Shown piece by piece: positions 8,668-16,801 of a DNA stretch of 64,000 nucleotides (its first letter is position 1; every line of letters starts with the position of its first letter). Source of the stretch: Alloyangia pacifica (GTDB lineage Bacteria > Pseudomonadota > Alphaproteobacteria > Rhodobacterales > Rhodobacteraceae); contig NZ_JAIVKX010000011.1 of the NCBI RefSeq assembly GCF_020524285.1, forward strand, positions 184,761 through 248,760. The letters run 5' to 3'. Under the pieces are notes generated by a model. That model ran no database searches and was not told the DNA's origin. It saw nothing but the letters and a program-made list of their open reading frames with translations. A program made the translations under genes and the position numbers.

Positions 8668-9774
8668 ATGACCCAGCATCCCGACCTTTCGGACGTGGCG
8701 GCGCTGACGCGCAAACTCGTCGGCTTCGACACGATCAATCCGCCGGGCCGGGAAGCCGACGCGATGCGCTACTGTGCCGGGCTGCTCGAGAGCATCGGCT
8801 TCGCCTGCCGCATGGTGCCGCACGGCCCCGAGCGGTGCAGCCTGATCGCGCAGCGCGGTCCCGAAGGCGGGCTGGCCTTCTCCGGGCATCTCGACACGGT
8901 GCCACTGGGCCGCGCGCCCTGGACCCGGCCGCCGCACGGCGGCGAGATCGAGGGCGACAGGCTCTACGGGCGCGGCAGCAGCGACATGAAGGGCGGGATC
9001 GCCGCCTTCCTCGTCGCGGCCGCCCGCAGCACGTCAGCGACCGGTACCGGGGTGATCCTGACCGTGGGCGAAGAAACCGGCTGCGACGGCGCCCGCTGGC
9101 TCGCCGAGGCCGGGGAGTTGCCCAAGGTCGACGCGCTGGTTGTGGGCGAATCCACGGACAACCAGCCGCTGGCCGGGCACAAGGGCGCGCTCTGGCTGAA
9201 GCTGATCGCCGAAGGGCGCACCGCGCATGGTGCGACGCCGGAACTCGGGATCAACGCCATTGCCGCGCTGTCGCCGACATTGGCGCGGCTCTGCGCCTAC
9301 CAGCCCGAGACCCTGCACCCGCAGATGGGCCGGGCGACGTGCAACCTCGGCACGCTCCACGCCGGGATTAACATCAACTCGGTGCCCGATCTTTGCGAGC
9401 TGACCGTGGACCTGCGCTCGGTCGAGGGGGTCAGCCATGCCGAGCTGACCGCCGCGGTTGCCTCGTGCTGCGATGCCGATGTGCGGATCGAGACGCTGCT
9501 TGACCTGCCGGCGGTCTGGACCGACCCGAGTGACCCCTGGTTCGCGCGGGCAGCCGAAACCGCCCGCGCGGTCACGGGCCGCGAGGTCAGCCTCGCCTGC
9601 GCCACCTATTTCACCGATGCCTCGACCCTGAAGCCCGCGCTCGGCGCGCCGCCGGTGATGATCCTCGGGCCCGGGTCGATGGACCAGCCGCATGGCACGG
9701 ATGAATACGTGCGCCTCTCGCGGCTGGCCGAGGCGGTCGAGATCTACGCCGCGCTGATCGCCTCGGCGGGATAG
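8668..9774 (+). CDS. M20-family metallohydrolase (ArgE/DapE/YlmB-like)
   Basis: This is a 368-residue zinc amidohydrolase of the acetylornithine-deacetylase/succinyl-DAP-desuccinylase family. Visible motifs are SGHLDTVP (His74, Asp76), GRGSSDMKGG (Asp106, bridging ligand) and the GEE catalytic pair (Glu135/136). ATG 8668 follows a GAGGAG ribosome-binding site. The biosynthetic ArgE/DapE role is unlikely, because the gene sits behind a LacI-type operator and beside a TenA-like gene. M20 enzymes such as Bacillus YlmB deformylate aminopyrimidines, which would suit TenA. That link is inference; the substrate cannot be read from the sequence. Its 3' end overlaps the convergent TenA gene by 31 bp. 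Confidence 0.88.
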   Translation: MTQHPDLSDVAALTRKLVGFDTINPPGREADAMRYCAGLLESIGFACRMVPHGPERCSLIAQRGPEGGLAFSGHLDTVPLGRAPWTRPPHGGEIEGDRLYGRGSSDMKGGIAAFLVAAARSTSATGTGVILTVGEETGCDGARWLAEAGELPKVDALVVGESTDNQPLAGHKGALWLKLIAEGRTAHGATPELGINAIAALSPTLARLCAYQPETLHPQMGRATCNLGTLHAGININSVPDLCELTVDLRSVEGVSHAELTAAVASCCDADVRIETLLDLPAVWTDPSDPWFARAAETARAVTGREVSLACATYFTDASTLKPALGAPPVMILGPGSMDQPHGTDEYVRLSRLAEAVEIYAALIASAG

Positions 9775-10409
9775 GCCGCCGAATGGAACTCGATCTCCAA
9801 CTGCTGGACATGCCCGAAGACCCGCACCGCCTCATCGCGCTGCGCCGGGGTCATCACCTGCCCCAGGGCATCGAGCCGGTCGCGCAGCCAGCGGGCCTGC
9901 GCGGCGAACCCCGGTGCCGCGTGCATCTCGACCCAGTCGCGGACCATCGGATCGCGCATCGGCGCCTGCGACACGGCGAGGCACCAGCTCCAGTACATCC
10001 ACTCGGCGGCAAACATGGCGGTGATGATCGCGGTGAAATCACCCTCGCGGGCGATCTCCAGCATGCCCTCGCGAAACGCCGCGACCCGCGGCTCCGCCTG
10101 CAGCGCCGGGTCCGGCGCGATGCCGCGGCGCGCGAAGGCGGCCTCGAAATAGGGCATCTGTTCGTTGGCTAGCGCATCCAGAGAGCCGATCAGCTTGCGC
10201 CGGTCGCCGATGTCCGAGGACTTGGCCACCGCGTATCCGAAGATCGCGATGGCGGTCTCGACGAAGGCGCCTTCGATCAGCAGGTACCGATCGAAGACCT
10301 CAGGCGCCAGAGTATCCGCCGCGATGTCGCGCACGAAGCGGTGCGAGACCATGGCCTCGAAGACCCGCGCGTTCTCGGCGAGGATGCGGTCGGTGAGCTG
10401 CTCAGTCAT
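9744..10409 (-). CDS. TenA/THI-4-family aminohydrolase (TenA_E-like)
   Basis: This 221-residue all-helical protein belongs to the TenA family, whose members hydrolyse aminopyrimidines from degraded thiamine. The classical active-site cysteine position appears to be taken by Glu136 (FAAEWMYW), as in the TenA_E subgroup; the nearest cysteine is Cys143. The C-terminal QQLEIEFHSAAY segment carries the conserved glutamates (205/207). The start overlaps the stop of the BtpA-family gene by 8 bp, so the two are coupled. Family membership is firm; the exact substrate is open. Confidence 0.85.
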   Translation of the reverse strand: MTEQLTDRILAENARVFEAMVSHRFVRDIAADTLAPEVFDRYLLIEGAFVETAIAIFGYAVAKSSDIGDRRKLIGSLDALANEQMPYFEAAFARRGIAPDPALQAEPRVAAFREGMLEIAREGDFTAIITAMFAAEWMYWSWCLAVSQAPMRDPMVRDWVEMHAAPGFAAQARWLRDRLDALGQVMTPAQRDEAVRVFGHVQQLEIEFHSAAYPAEAISAA

Positions 10410-11244
10410 CGAGCCCCTCCTGCGCCGCAGCGACGAAGCTCTTCACCCGCGCCGGATCCACCGGGTTCCACCACACGCCGCCTTCCTTGAGCGACGAGGC
10501 GACGATAACGCCATTGGTGCGCTTGAGGATCTCGGCGATATTGTCCTCGGTCACGCCCGAGCCGACCAGCAGCGGCAAATGCGTCGCGCCACCGATTTCC
10601 TCGATCTCCTCGAGGGTGGCGCTGTTGCCGGTGCGCTGGCCGGTGGCGATGATGCCGTCGCTGTCAAAGAACGCCAGGTCACGGGTCAGCTCGGGGATAG
10701 AGCGGTCGGCGACGATGGCATGGCTGCCGTGCTTGACGTGCGAGTCGGTGAAGATCTTCACCCGCTCGGCGCGCAGCAGCGCGCGGTAGCGCAGCGCCTC
10801 GGCGGCACGGCCCTCCATGAAGCCCTCATTGGCGACATAGGCATTGGCCCATTGGTTCACCCGGATGAAGTCGGCGCCCCCGGCCACCGCCGTCGCCAAC
10901 GCCGGCAGCGGCGCGTTGGCCAGCACGTTGATCCCCATCGGCACGCCGAGCGCGCGCTTGATGCGGTCGGTGACCACCGACAGGAAGGCCGGGGTCTCGG
11001 GGCCGATGTCCTCGGGCTTGGAGAACGGAATGTCGCCGTGGTTCTCGACGACGAGCCCGTGCAGGCCACCCTCGATCAGCCGCTCGGCGTCGCGCATGCA
11101 GGCGTCGTAGATGGCATCCAACGTCTCGCCGCGGTAGCGCGGCGCACCGGGGAACGGCGGGCAGTGGATCATGCCGATCAACGCCTTGTCGCGTCCGAAG
11201 ATATCTCTAATCGCACCGGCGGTCCGGTCGGAGATGAGCTGCAT
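10402..11244 (-). CDS. BtpA/SgcQ-family TIM-barrel protein
   Basis: This 280-residue protein belongs to the BtpA/SgcQ family, a predicted TIM barrel. Typical segments are LIGMIHCPPFPG near residue 22, GLVVENHGDIPF near 63, and FDSDGIIATGQRTG and VGSGVTEDN in the C-terminal third. The family was named from a cyanobacterial photosystem I assembly factor, but many members, such as E. coli SgcQ, sit in sugar or nucleoside-like catabolic operons, as here. The reaction is unknown. It is co-transcribed with the TenA gene and divergent from the PfkB gene with only 32 bp between starts. Confidence 0.85.
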   Translation of the reverse strand: MQLISDRTAGAIRDIFGRDKALIGMIHCPPFPGAPRYRGETLDAIYDACMRDAERLIEGGLHGLVVENHGDIPFSKPEDIGPETPAFLSVVTDRIKRALGVPMGINVLANAPLPALATAVAGGADFIRVNQWANAYVANEGFMEGRAAEALRYRALLRAERVKIFTDSHVKHGSHAIVADRSIPELTRDLAFFDSDGIIATGQRTGNSATLEEIEEIGGATHLPLLVGSGVTEDNIAEILKRTNGVIVASSLKEGGVWWNPVDPARVKSFVAAAQEGLDD

Positions 11245-11276
11245 TTCAAGACCTTTCAGGTAAGAAGGAACGTGTG

Positions 11277-12155
11277 ATGAAAGCCTTCGTCATCGGCAAT
11301 GTCGCCCTGGACGAAACACTCTCGATTGCTGATTTTCCCCAGCCCGGCGCGTCGATTTTCGGCAGCACCCTGTCGCGCGATCTCGGCGGCAAGGGCGCGA
11401 ACCAGGCCATCGCCATGGCGCGGACCGGACTGGCGTGCACCTTTGCCGCTGCGGTCGGCCGCGGCGCACGTGGAGAAGAAGTGGCCCGGCGGCTTGCGGC
11501 GGAGCCACTCGACGCTAGGCTGATCGATCTTGACGGCGTCGACACGGATCTGTCGATCATCCTCATGGCCGAAACCGGCGAGAACGCCGTGATCACCACG
11601 CGCGAGGCCGCTTCTGCGCTGAGCCCCGACATGGCGCGGGCCGCGCTCGAGGGTGCCCGGCCCGGTGACCTGCTGGTGATGCAGGGCAACCTCAGCGCCG
11701 AGACCACCGAAGCAGCGCTCCGCCGGGCCCGCGCGCTCGGGCTGCGCACCGCGCTCAATCCCTCGCCGCTGCAGCCGTATTTCGGCGCGCTCTGGCCGTT
11801 GGTCGACATGGCCTTCGTCAACGAGGGCGAGGCCGAGGCGCTCGGCGGCGTCGAAGCGCTGCTGGCGCAGGGCGTCGGCGACGTGGTGCTGACCCTCGGC
11901 GGGCGTGGCGCCGCGCTGATCCGATCTGAGGGGCGCAGCGAGGTGCCGTCGCAGCCCTGCACCGTGGTCGACACCACCGGCGCCGGCGATTGCTTCATGG
12001 CGGTGGCGCTGGCCTCCGCGATGCTGCGGGGCGGGCGGCTGGATGCGCGGGCTCTGCGCCACGCAGCGCGCGCGGCGGCGCATACCGTCGCGCGGCCCGG
12101 CACCGTCACCGCCTTCCCGGACGTGGCCGAGATGGCGGCAATCCTCGCGACCTGA
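11277..12155 (+). CDS. PfkB-family (ribokinase-like) carbohydrate kinase
   Basis: This 292-residue kinase has both PfkB signatures: GGKGANQA (about residues 38-45) and DTTGAGDCF (232-240) with catalytic Asp238. That pattern is closest to ribokinases and related sugar or nucleoside kinases; pyrimidine kinases (ThiD) share the fold. I chose the ATG at 11277 over the GTG at 11274 because AAGGA lies 8 bp before it. The only plus-strand gene between two minus-strand units, it shares a very short divergent region with the BtpA gene and ends at a hairpin. Confidence 0.9.
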   Translation: MKAFVIGNVALDETLSIADFPQPGASIFGSTLSRDLGGKGANQAIAMARTGLACTFAAAVGRGARGEEVARRLAAEPLDARLIDLDGVDTDLSIILMAETGENAVITTREAASALSPDMARAALEGARPGDLLVMQGNLSAETTEAALRRARALGLRTALNPSPLQPYFGALWPLVDMAFVNEGEAEALGGVEALLAQGVGDVVLTLGGRGAALIRSEGRSEVPSQPCTVVDTTGAGDCFMAVALASAMLRGGRLDARALRHAARAAAHTVARPGTVTAFPDVAEMAAILAT

Positions 12156-12165
12156 GCCCGCATTG

Positions 12166-12185
12166 CCGGGGGCCTCGGCCCCCGG
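12166..12185. terminator. Convergent hairpin, likely bidirectional terminator
   Basis: An 8-bp perfect stem (CCGGGGGC / GCCCCCGG) with a CTCG loop lies between the convergent ends of the PfkB gene and the GATase1-like gene. There is no strong T-tract, so the function is inferred from its position. Confidence 0.55.
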
Positions 12186-12203
12186 CGCCCGGCGCCGCCG
12201 CGC

Positions 12204-12968
12204 TCAGCGCGCGACCAGCCAGCCGAAGACATTCTTCCAAAGCCGGGCGTAGCCATCCCAGGCGCAGAACTCCGGCGACAGCCAATGCGGGGCCATGTCC
12301 GAGGTCCAGACGGCGGTGCGCCCGGCGCCATGGCTGCCCAGCACCAGCAGCGGATGGCCGCCCTGCGCCTCCGGCAGCTTGGCGATCACCTCGGCGCCGT
12401 CACGCAGCTCGACCTCGTTGACGCCGAGGATCGGCGGCCAGGTCACCTCGGTCAGACCTTCCATCACAACGTGCCCCGGCGCGGTGATCTCGGCCACGGC
12501 ACCCTCGGGAATCTCGACCCGGTCGTCCCACGGCAGGCAGGTCACCGGCAGCGTGTCCTCCACCGCGGTCTTGCGCCAGCGCGCCTTGCCGTCGATGCCC
12601 TGGAAGGAGAAATAGCCCCCCATCATGATCAGGTTTCCGCCCTTGGCCACCCACTCCTTCAGCATCCGGAGCCGGTTCGGCACGCATTTCGAGCGCAGCC
12701 AGACGTCCGGCGGCAGCAGGAAGGTATTGGCGCCGATGTCGGACAGGATGATGATGTCATAGCCGTCGAGACCGGAGATCTCGAAGGGGAAGCCTTCCGC
12801 CGCCTCATGGGCGGTCATGTAGTCGATCTCGAAATCGCTGCCCTTCAGCGCGTTCAGCAGCGGCGTCGCACCGGTGTGGAAATGCACCGAGCCGAACTGG
12901 TCGAACCCCTTGAAGTGGGTTTCCGAGGTCGTCCAGCTTTCGCCCACCAAAAGTACCTTGGTGCTCAT
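12204..12968 (-). CDS. GATase1-like / ThuA-like protein
   Basis: This 254-residue cytoplasmic protein resembles the putative glutamine-amidotransferase (GATase1_like) family: it opens MSTKVLLVGESWTTSETH and has a KGGNLIMMGGYFSFQG segment around residue 110, with SHGAGRTAVWTSDMAPHW near the C-terminus. No obvious Cys-His-Glu amidotransferase triad can be picked out, so catalysis is uncertain. It is the last gene of the minus-strand LacI-ABC operon, 23 bp after the phosphotriesterase-like gene, and probably acts on the imported compound. Confidence 0.75.
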   Translation of the reverse strand: MSTKVLLVGESWTTSETHFKGFDQFGSVHFHTGATPLLNALKGSDFEIDYMTAHEAAEGFPFEISGLDGYDIIILSDIGANTFLLPPDVWLRSKCVPNRLRMLKEWVAKGGNLIMMGGYFSFQGIDGKARWRKTAVEDTLPVTCLPWDDRVEIPEGAVAEITAPGHVVMEGLTEVTWPPILGVNEVELRDGAEVIAKLPEAQGGHPLLVLGSHGAGRTAVWTSDMAPHWLSPEFCAWDGYARLWKNVFGWLVAR

Positions 12969-12991
12969 GTCGTTGTCCTTTCGGGATATCG

Positions 12992-14056
12992 TCAGATCGT
13001 CGCGTCGAAGACGCGGCGCGGGTTCGTCACCATCAGCGTGTCGAGCGCGGCGGGATCGATCCCGTGGCGCAGCAGCCGGGGCAGGAAATGCTTGGTCACG
13101 AAGGCGTAGCCGTTGCCGCCGTAGCGGGTCAGCATCATCTTCACGAAGACGTCGTGCGACAGCAGGATGCGGTCGAGGAAACCCGCCTCGACCAGCCCCA
13201 TGATCGCGCGGGCGACCTCGTCATCCGAGGGGCACTGCACACCCTGGTCGGCATAGAAGAAATCCATGCCGATCATGTCGAACTCGAGGAAGGCCCCCCG
13301 CTGCGCCAGCGTCGCCTGGTAGACCGGATCCATGTGCGAGGGGTTCATGTGGCACAGCACCGTGTGGCGCAGATCGCCGCCCTCTTCCTCGACAATGTCG
13401 AGCACCTTGTGCGCCAGGCGGAACCAGCCCGGCAAGTGCACCATCAACGGCAGCTTGGTGCGGGCCTGCGCGCGGGCCGCGCCGCGCAGGGATTTCTCCT
13501 CTTCGGCGGTGAAGTCCGAGGACACGCCGATCTCGCCGATCAGGCCGATCTTCGCGTCGGTGCCGTCGACGCCGGTGAGCGCCTCGGCGACGATCTCGTC
13601 GGCGATCTCATCGACGCTGAGCGCGGCCACCGTCTCGGGCATCGAGGAGGCGAGGTAGTAGCCCGCCCCCATAACCACCTGCACGCCGGTCTCGGCGGCG
13701 ATGCGGCGCAGCTTCAGCGGATCGCGCCCGATGCCGCGGCAGGTCGGATCGACGATGCTCTGCCCGCCGACCGCGGCAAAGGCCTTCACCTCCTCGATGG
13801 CGAGCTCCAGATCGTCCAGCGCGATATTGTGCTTGTTGACGAAAGGGTCCTGACGCAGCTCCGAGAGCAGCTCGATGCTGACCTCGGCCTCGGCGAGATA
13901 GGCACGTTCGGGCTCCTGCGGCGGGTTCCACCAGCACCGGCAGTCGTTCTGCAGGTGCTCGTGCATCAGCGTGTGACCCAGTTGCGCGGCGGGGATCGGC
14001 CCGTCCACGGTCATCACCATGCCCGAGCCGACGTGACAGGAAGAGAGTTCACTCAT
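12992..14056 (-). CDS. Phosphotriesterase-family metal hydrolase
   Basis: This 354-residue amidohydrolase-superfamily protein belongs to the phosphotriesterase/Php group. Metal ligands are visible: HEH (His32, His34), His207 (MVHLPGW), His236 (VLCHMNP) and Asp302 (LLSHDVF). The bridging residue is Glu175 (GLIGEIG) where classical phosphotriesterases have a carboxylated lysine, as in E. coli Php-like members. This makes a lactonase or ester hydrolase of a natural metabolite more likely than a pesticide hydrolase. ATGA overlap couples it to the permease gene upstream. Confidence 0.88.
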   Translation of the reverse strand: MSELSSCHVGSGMVMTVDGPIPAAQLGHTLMHEHLQNDCRCWWNPPQEPERAYLAEAEVSIELLSELRQDPFVNKHNIALDDLELAIEEVKAFAAVGGQSIVDPTCRGIGRDPLKLRRIAAETGVQVVMGAGYYLASSMPETVAALSVDEIADEIVAEALTGVDGTDAKIGLIGEIGVSSDFTAEEEKSLRGAARAQARTKLPLMVHLPGWFRLAHKVLDIVEEEGGDLRHTVLCHMNPSHMDPVYQATLAQRGAFLEFDMIGMDFFYADQGVQCPSDDEVARAIMGLVEAGFLDRILLSHDVFVKMMLTRYGGNGYAFVTKHFLPRLLRHGIDPAALDTLMVTNPRRVFDATI

Positions 14057-15057
14057 GCGGATTTCCTCCGGCCGAAGCGCCAGTTGCGGTCGAACAACTT
14101 GGTGTTCATCCAGATGGCGATGAGAATGATCGTGCCGGTGACGATCTGCGTGAAGAAGGGCGAGATGTGCATCAGGATCAGCCCGTTGCCGATCACCGCG
14201 ATGGTCATCGTGCCGAGCACCGTGCCGGTCATCGACGCCTTGCCACCCATCAGCGAGGTGCCGCCCAGCACGACCGCCGCGATCACCTGCAGCTCAAAGC
14301 CCTGCGCCGCGTTGGACGAGCCCGAGCCGAGCCGCGCCGCGATCAGCATCCCGGCCACCGCGCAGGCGAGGCCCGAGACCACGTAGACCGAGGCCAGCAC
14401 CTTCTTGGCGGGCATGCCGACGCGCCGCGCCGCTTCCATGTTAGAACCCACCGCAATCACCTGCCGCCCGTACTGGGTGCGCAGCATGACGATGAAACCG
14501 AGCACCGCCACGAGAATGGCGATCAGCGCCGGCACCGGGAAGCCGGCGATCTCGCCGCGGCCCAGCCAGAAGAAGCCGTCAGCGTCGCGGATCGGGATCG
14601 AGTAGCCCTCGGTCATGTAGAGCGCGATGCCGCGCAGGATCGACAGGCCCGCGAGCGTGACGATGAAGGCCGGGATGCCCTGGTAGGAGATGAACCAGCC
14701 CTGCACGCCGCCGATCACCGCCCCGGCGACCAGCATCACGAGGATGGTTGCGGGCCAGCCCAGCCCGGCGGCCATGACCACCGCGGCAAGCGCGTTGATC
14801 AGCGCCACCATCGAGCCCACCGAGAGGTCGATGCCCGAGGTCGCGATCACCAGCGTCATCGCCACGGCGACCACCAGGATCGGCGCCGCCTGGCGCAGCA
14901 CGTTGAGCAGGTTGCCCCCGGTCAGGAAGGTCGTGGTCATGCTGCCGAAGAACAGCACGCAGAGCGCGAAGAACATCGCGATGGACAGAACCTGTGCGTG
15001 TTCGGAAATGAAATCAGCCAGTTTCGAGCCGGCCTGCCGCTCGGTATAGGTTGCCAT
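14053..15057 (-). CDS. ABC transporter permease, ribose (CUT2) type
   Basis: This 334-residue inner-membrane protein is a BPD_transp_2/RbsC-type permease with many hydrophobic segments. The conserved GIDLSVGS motif (about residue 100) and VLGGTSLMGGKASMTGT near the C-terminus are diagnostic. The ATG at 15057 gives MATYTERQAGS and an ATGA overlap with the ATPase stop; the open frame further upstream is a shadow of the ATPase gene. With the neighbouring ATPase and binding protein it forms a complete importer for a sugar, nucleoside or similar compound. Confidence 0.93.
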   Translation of the reverse strand: MATYTERQAGSKLADFISEHAQVLSIAMFFALCVLFFGSMTTTFLTGGNLLNVLRQAAPILVVAVAMTLVIATSGIDLSVGSMVALINALAAVVMAAGLGWPATILVMLVAGAVIGGVQGWFISYQGIPAFIVTLAGLSILRGIALYMTEGYSIPIRDADGFFWLGRGEIAGFPVPALIAILVAVLGFIVMLRTQYGRQVIAVGSNMEAARRVGMPAKKVLASVYVVSGLACAVAGMLIAARLGSGSSNAAQGFELQVIAAVVLGGTSLMGGKASMTGTVLGTMTIAVIGNGLILMHISPFFTQIVTGTIILIAIWMNTKLFDRNWRFGRRKSA

Positions 15058-15845
15058 CAGTGGCCTCCCTTGCCGACGATGAGGTCGACGAGTTCCTGCA
15101 GATTGGTGTCGGCGATGGCGCGTTCGGCGACCTTGGTGCCCTCGTACATCACAGCCACCCGGTCGCAGACCCGGAACAGGTCCTGCATGCGGTGGGTGAC
15201 CAGTACCACGGCGACGCCGCGCGCCTTGACGCGGTTGATCAGCGCCAGCACCGCCTCGACCTCGGCAACGGCGAGCGCCGAGGTCGGCTCGTCCATGATA
15301 AGCACCTTGGGCTCGAAGCTGGCGGCGCGGGCGATGGCGATCGCCTGCCGCTGCCCGCCCGAGAGCTTCTCGACCTTGGCGGTGAGGCGGGGAATGCGGA
15401 TCTCGAGCGCCGCGAGCATCTTCTCGGCCTCCGCGAGCATGCGTGCCTGGTCGAGGAAGGGGCCGCGCTTCAGCTCGCGCCCGAGGAACAGGTTGCCCAC
15501 CACGTCGACGTGATCGCACAGCGCCAGGTCCTGGTAGACCATCTCGATGTGCAGGTCCCGCGCCTCCGAGGGGGTGGTGAAGCGGACCGGGGTGCCGTCC
15601 ATCTCGATCGCGCCCTCGTCGGGGACGTAGGTGCCAGAGATCACCTTCGAAAGCGTCGACTTGCCGGCGGCATTGTCGCCGATCAGCCCGAGGCACTCGC
15701 CGGGGCGGATGTCGAGATCGACGCCGCGCAGCGCCTGGTGCGAGCCGAAGGTCTTGTGGATACCCTTCAGACGCAGGATCGGGGCGGCCGGGAGGGGGGC
15801 TTGCCCCCTCCCCTCTTCTGGTTTCGCGGTTGCCGTCATGGTCAT
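15057..15845 (-). CDS. ABC transporter ATPase, single-domain CUT2 type
   Basis: This 262-residue ATPase energises the adjacent ribose-type permease. It has Walker A GDNAAGKST, signature LSGGQRQAIAIARA, Walker B VLIMDEPTSAL and the switch histidine in VLVTHRM. Unlike classical RbsA it has a single ATPase domain, as in fructose-type FrcA proteins, so it must act as a homodimer. The first ~20 residues are low-complexity (KPEEGRGQAPLPAAP). ATGA overlaps join it to the genes on both sides. Confidence 0.93.
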   Translation of the reverse strand: MTMTATAKPEEGRGQAPLPAAPILRLKGIHKTFGSHQALRGVDLDIRPGECLGLIGDNAAGKSTLSKVISGTYVPDEGAIEMDGTPVRFTTPSEARDLHIEMVYQDLALCDHVDVVGNLFLGRELKRGPFLDQARMLAEAEKMLAALEIRIPRLTAKVEKLSGGQRQAIAIARAASFEPKVLIMDEPTSALAVAEVEAVLALINRVKARGVAVVLVTHRMQDLFRVCDRVAVMYEGTKVAERAIADTNLQELVDLIVGKGGH

Positions 15846-16774
15846 TCGAACAGCGACCGGAAGTCGTCGACGTTCTCCTGCGTGACGATGGTCACCGGCA
15901 CCGAGATCTCGCTCTCGACCTCTTCGCCTTCGGAGAGCTTCAGCAGCGCTTCCACTGCTGCAGCGCCCATGGCGGCCGGGTCCTGCTGGATCACCGCCTT
16001 GAGGTAGCCCTCGTCGATGGCGTCGATCGCCTGCGCGGTGAGGTCCCAGCCATAGATCGACACGTCGGACTGCTTGCCCTGGCTCGACACGGCGGCGATG
16101 GCGCCCATCAGCGCCGGCTCGCCGGTGGCGTAGATGGTGCTGAGATCGGGGTTTGCGGTGATCAGGTTCTCGGCGGCGCCAAGCGCCACGTCCTGGATGT
16201 TCTGGCCGTCGACGGTGCCCGCAACGGTCACCTTGTCCGCGTCCAGCGCCTCTTCGAAGCCGTCCTTGCGGACGTTCTGGATGTACGAGTTCAGCGCGCC
16301 GACGATGCCCAGCTTGGTGGTGTCGGTGGTGTCATTGTAATAGGCCGCCAGATCGGCACCGGCCTGAGCGTTGTCGACGCCGATCTGCGCCTTCTGCGGA
16401 CCCTCGGGCAGGATGGCGTCGATGGCGACCACGGGGATGCCCGCCGCATCGGCCTGCTCGACCGCCGGCATGATGCCATTGACGTCGATGGCGACCACGG
16501 CGAGCCCGTCAACGCCTTCCTGGATGTAGGTCTCGACCGCGCTGTTCTGCGCCGCGGAGTCGTTGTTGGCGTTGAAGATCACCAGGTTGACGCCGGCCGC
16601 ATCGGCCGCTTCCTGGGCGCCGCGGTTCATCTCGTTGAAGAACAGCGCCTGCTGGTTGATCTGCACCAACGCAATGGTCTTTTCCTCTTGCGCCAGCGCC
16701 GGCAGGGCCGCCGCACCGAGGAGAGAGGAGGTCAGCAAAACGCCGAGGCTGCGGCGCGTGAATTGGGGATACAT
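15842..16774 (-). CDS. Periplasmic substrate-binding protein (Peripla_BP_4)
   Basis: This 310-residue periplasmic binding protein of the ribose/galactose type has a signal peptide of about 28 residues (RRSLGVLL..., cleavage after ALPALA). The twin arginine makes Tat export possible. The mature protein contains the family segments IALVQINQQALFFNEM, GVDGLAVVAIDVNG and IPVVAIDA. Family members bind pentoses, hexoses or nucleoside-like molecules; the ligand here is unknown. It is 27 bp downstream of lacI and coupled to the ATPase gene. Confidence 0.92.
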   Translation of the reverse strand: MYPQFTRRSLGVLLTSSLLGAAALPALAQEEKTIALVQINQQALFFNEMNRGAQEAADAAGVNLVIFNANNDSAAQNSAVETYIQEGVDGLAVVAIDVNGIMPAVEQADAAGIPVVAIDAILPEGPQKAQIGVDNAQAGADLAAYYNDTTDTTKLGIVGALNSYIQNVRKDGFEEALDADKVTVAGTVDGQNIQDVALGAAENLITANPDLSTIYATGEPALMGAIAAVSSQGKQSDVSIYGWDLTAQAIDAIDEGYLKAVIQQDPAAMGAAAVEALLKLSEGEEVESEISVPVTIVTQENVDDFRSLFE

Positions 16775-16801
16775 GTGTTTTCCTCGCTGTTGGAGGTTGC
16801 G

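Noticed and set aside
8668..9774. Calling the first M20 gene argE or dapE
   Set aside because: It lies behind a LacI-type operator in a catabolic module, not with arginine or lysine genes.
12992..14056. Calling the phosphotriesterase-like protein an organophosphate (pesticide) hydrolase
   Set aside because: The bridging lysine is replaced by Glu175 and the operon is for uptake of a natural compound.
14053..15696. Reading the ribose-type permease as a 547-residue fusion
   Set aside because: The first ~210 residues are the ATPase gene read in another frame; the real start at 15057 has a 4-bp overlap with the ATPase stop.
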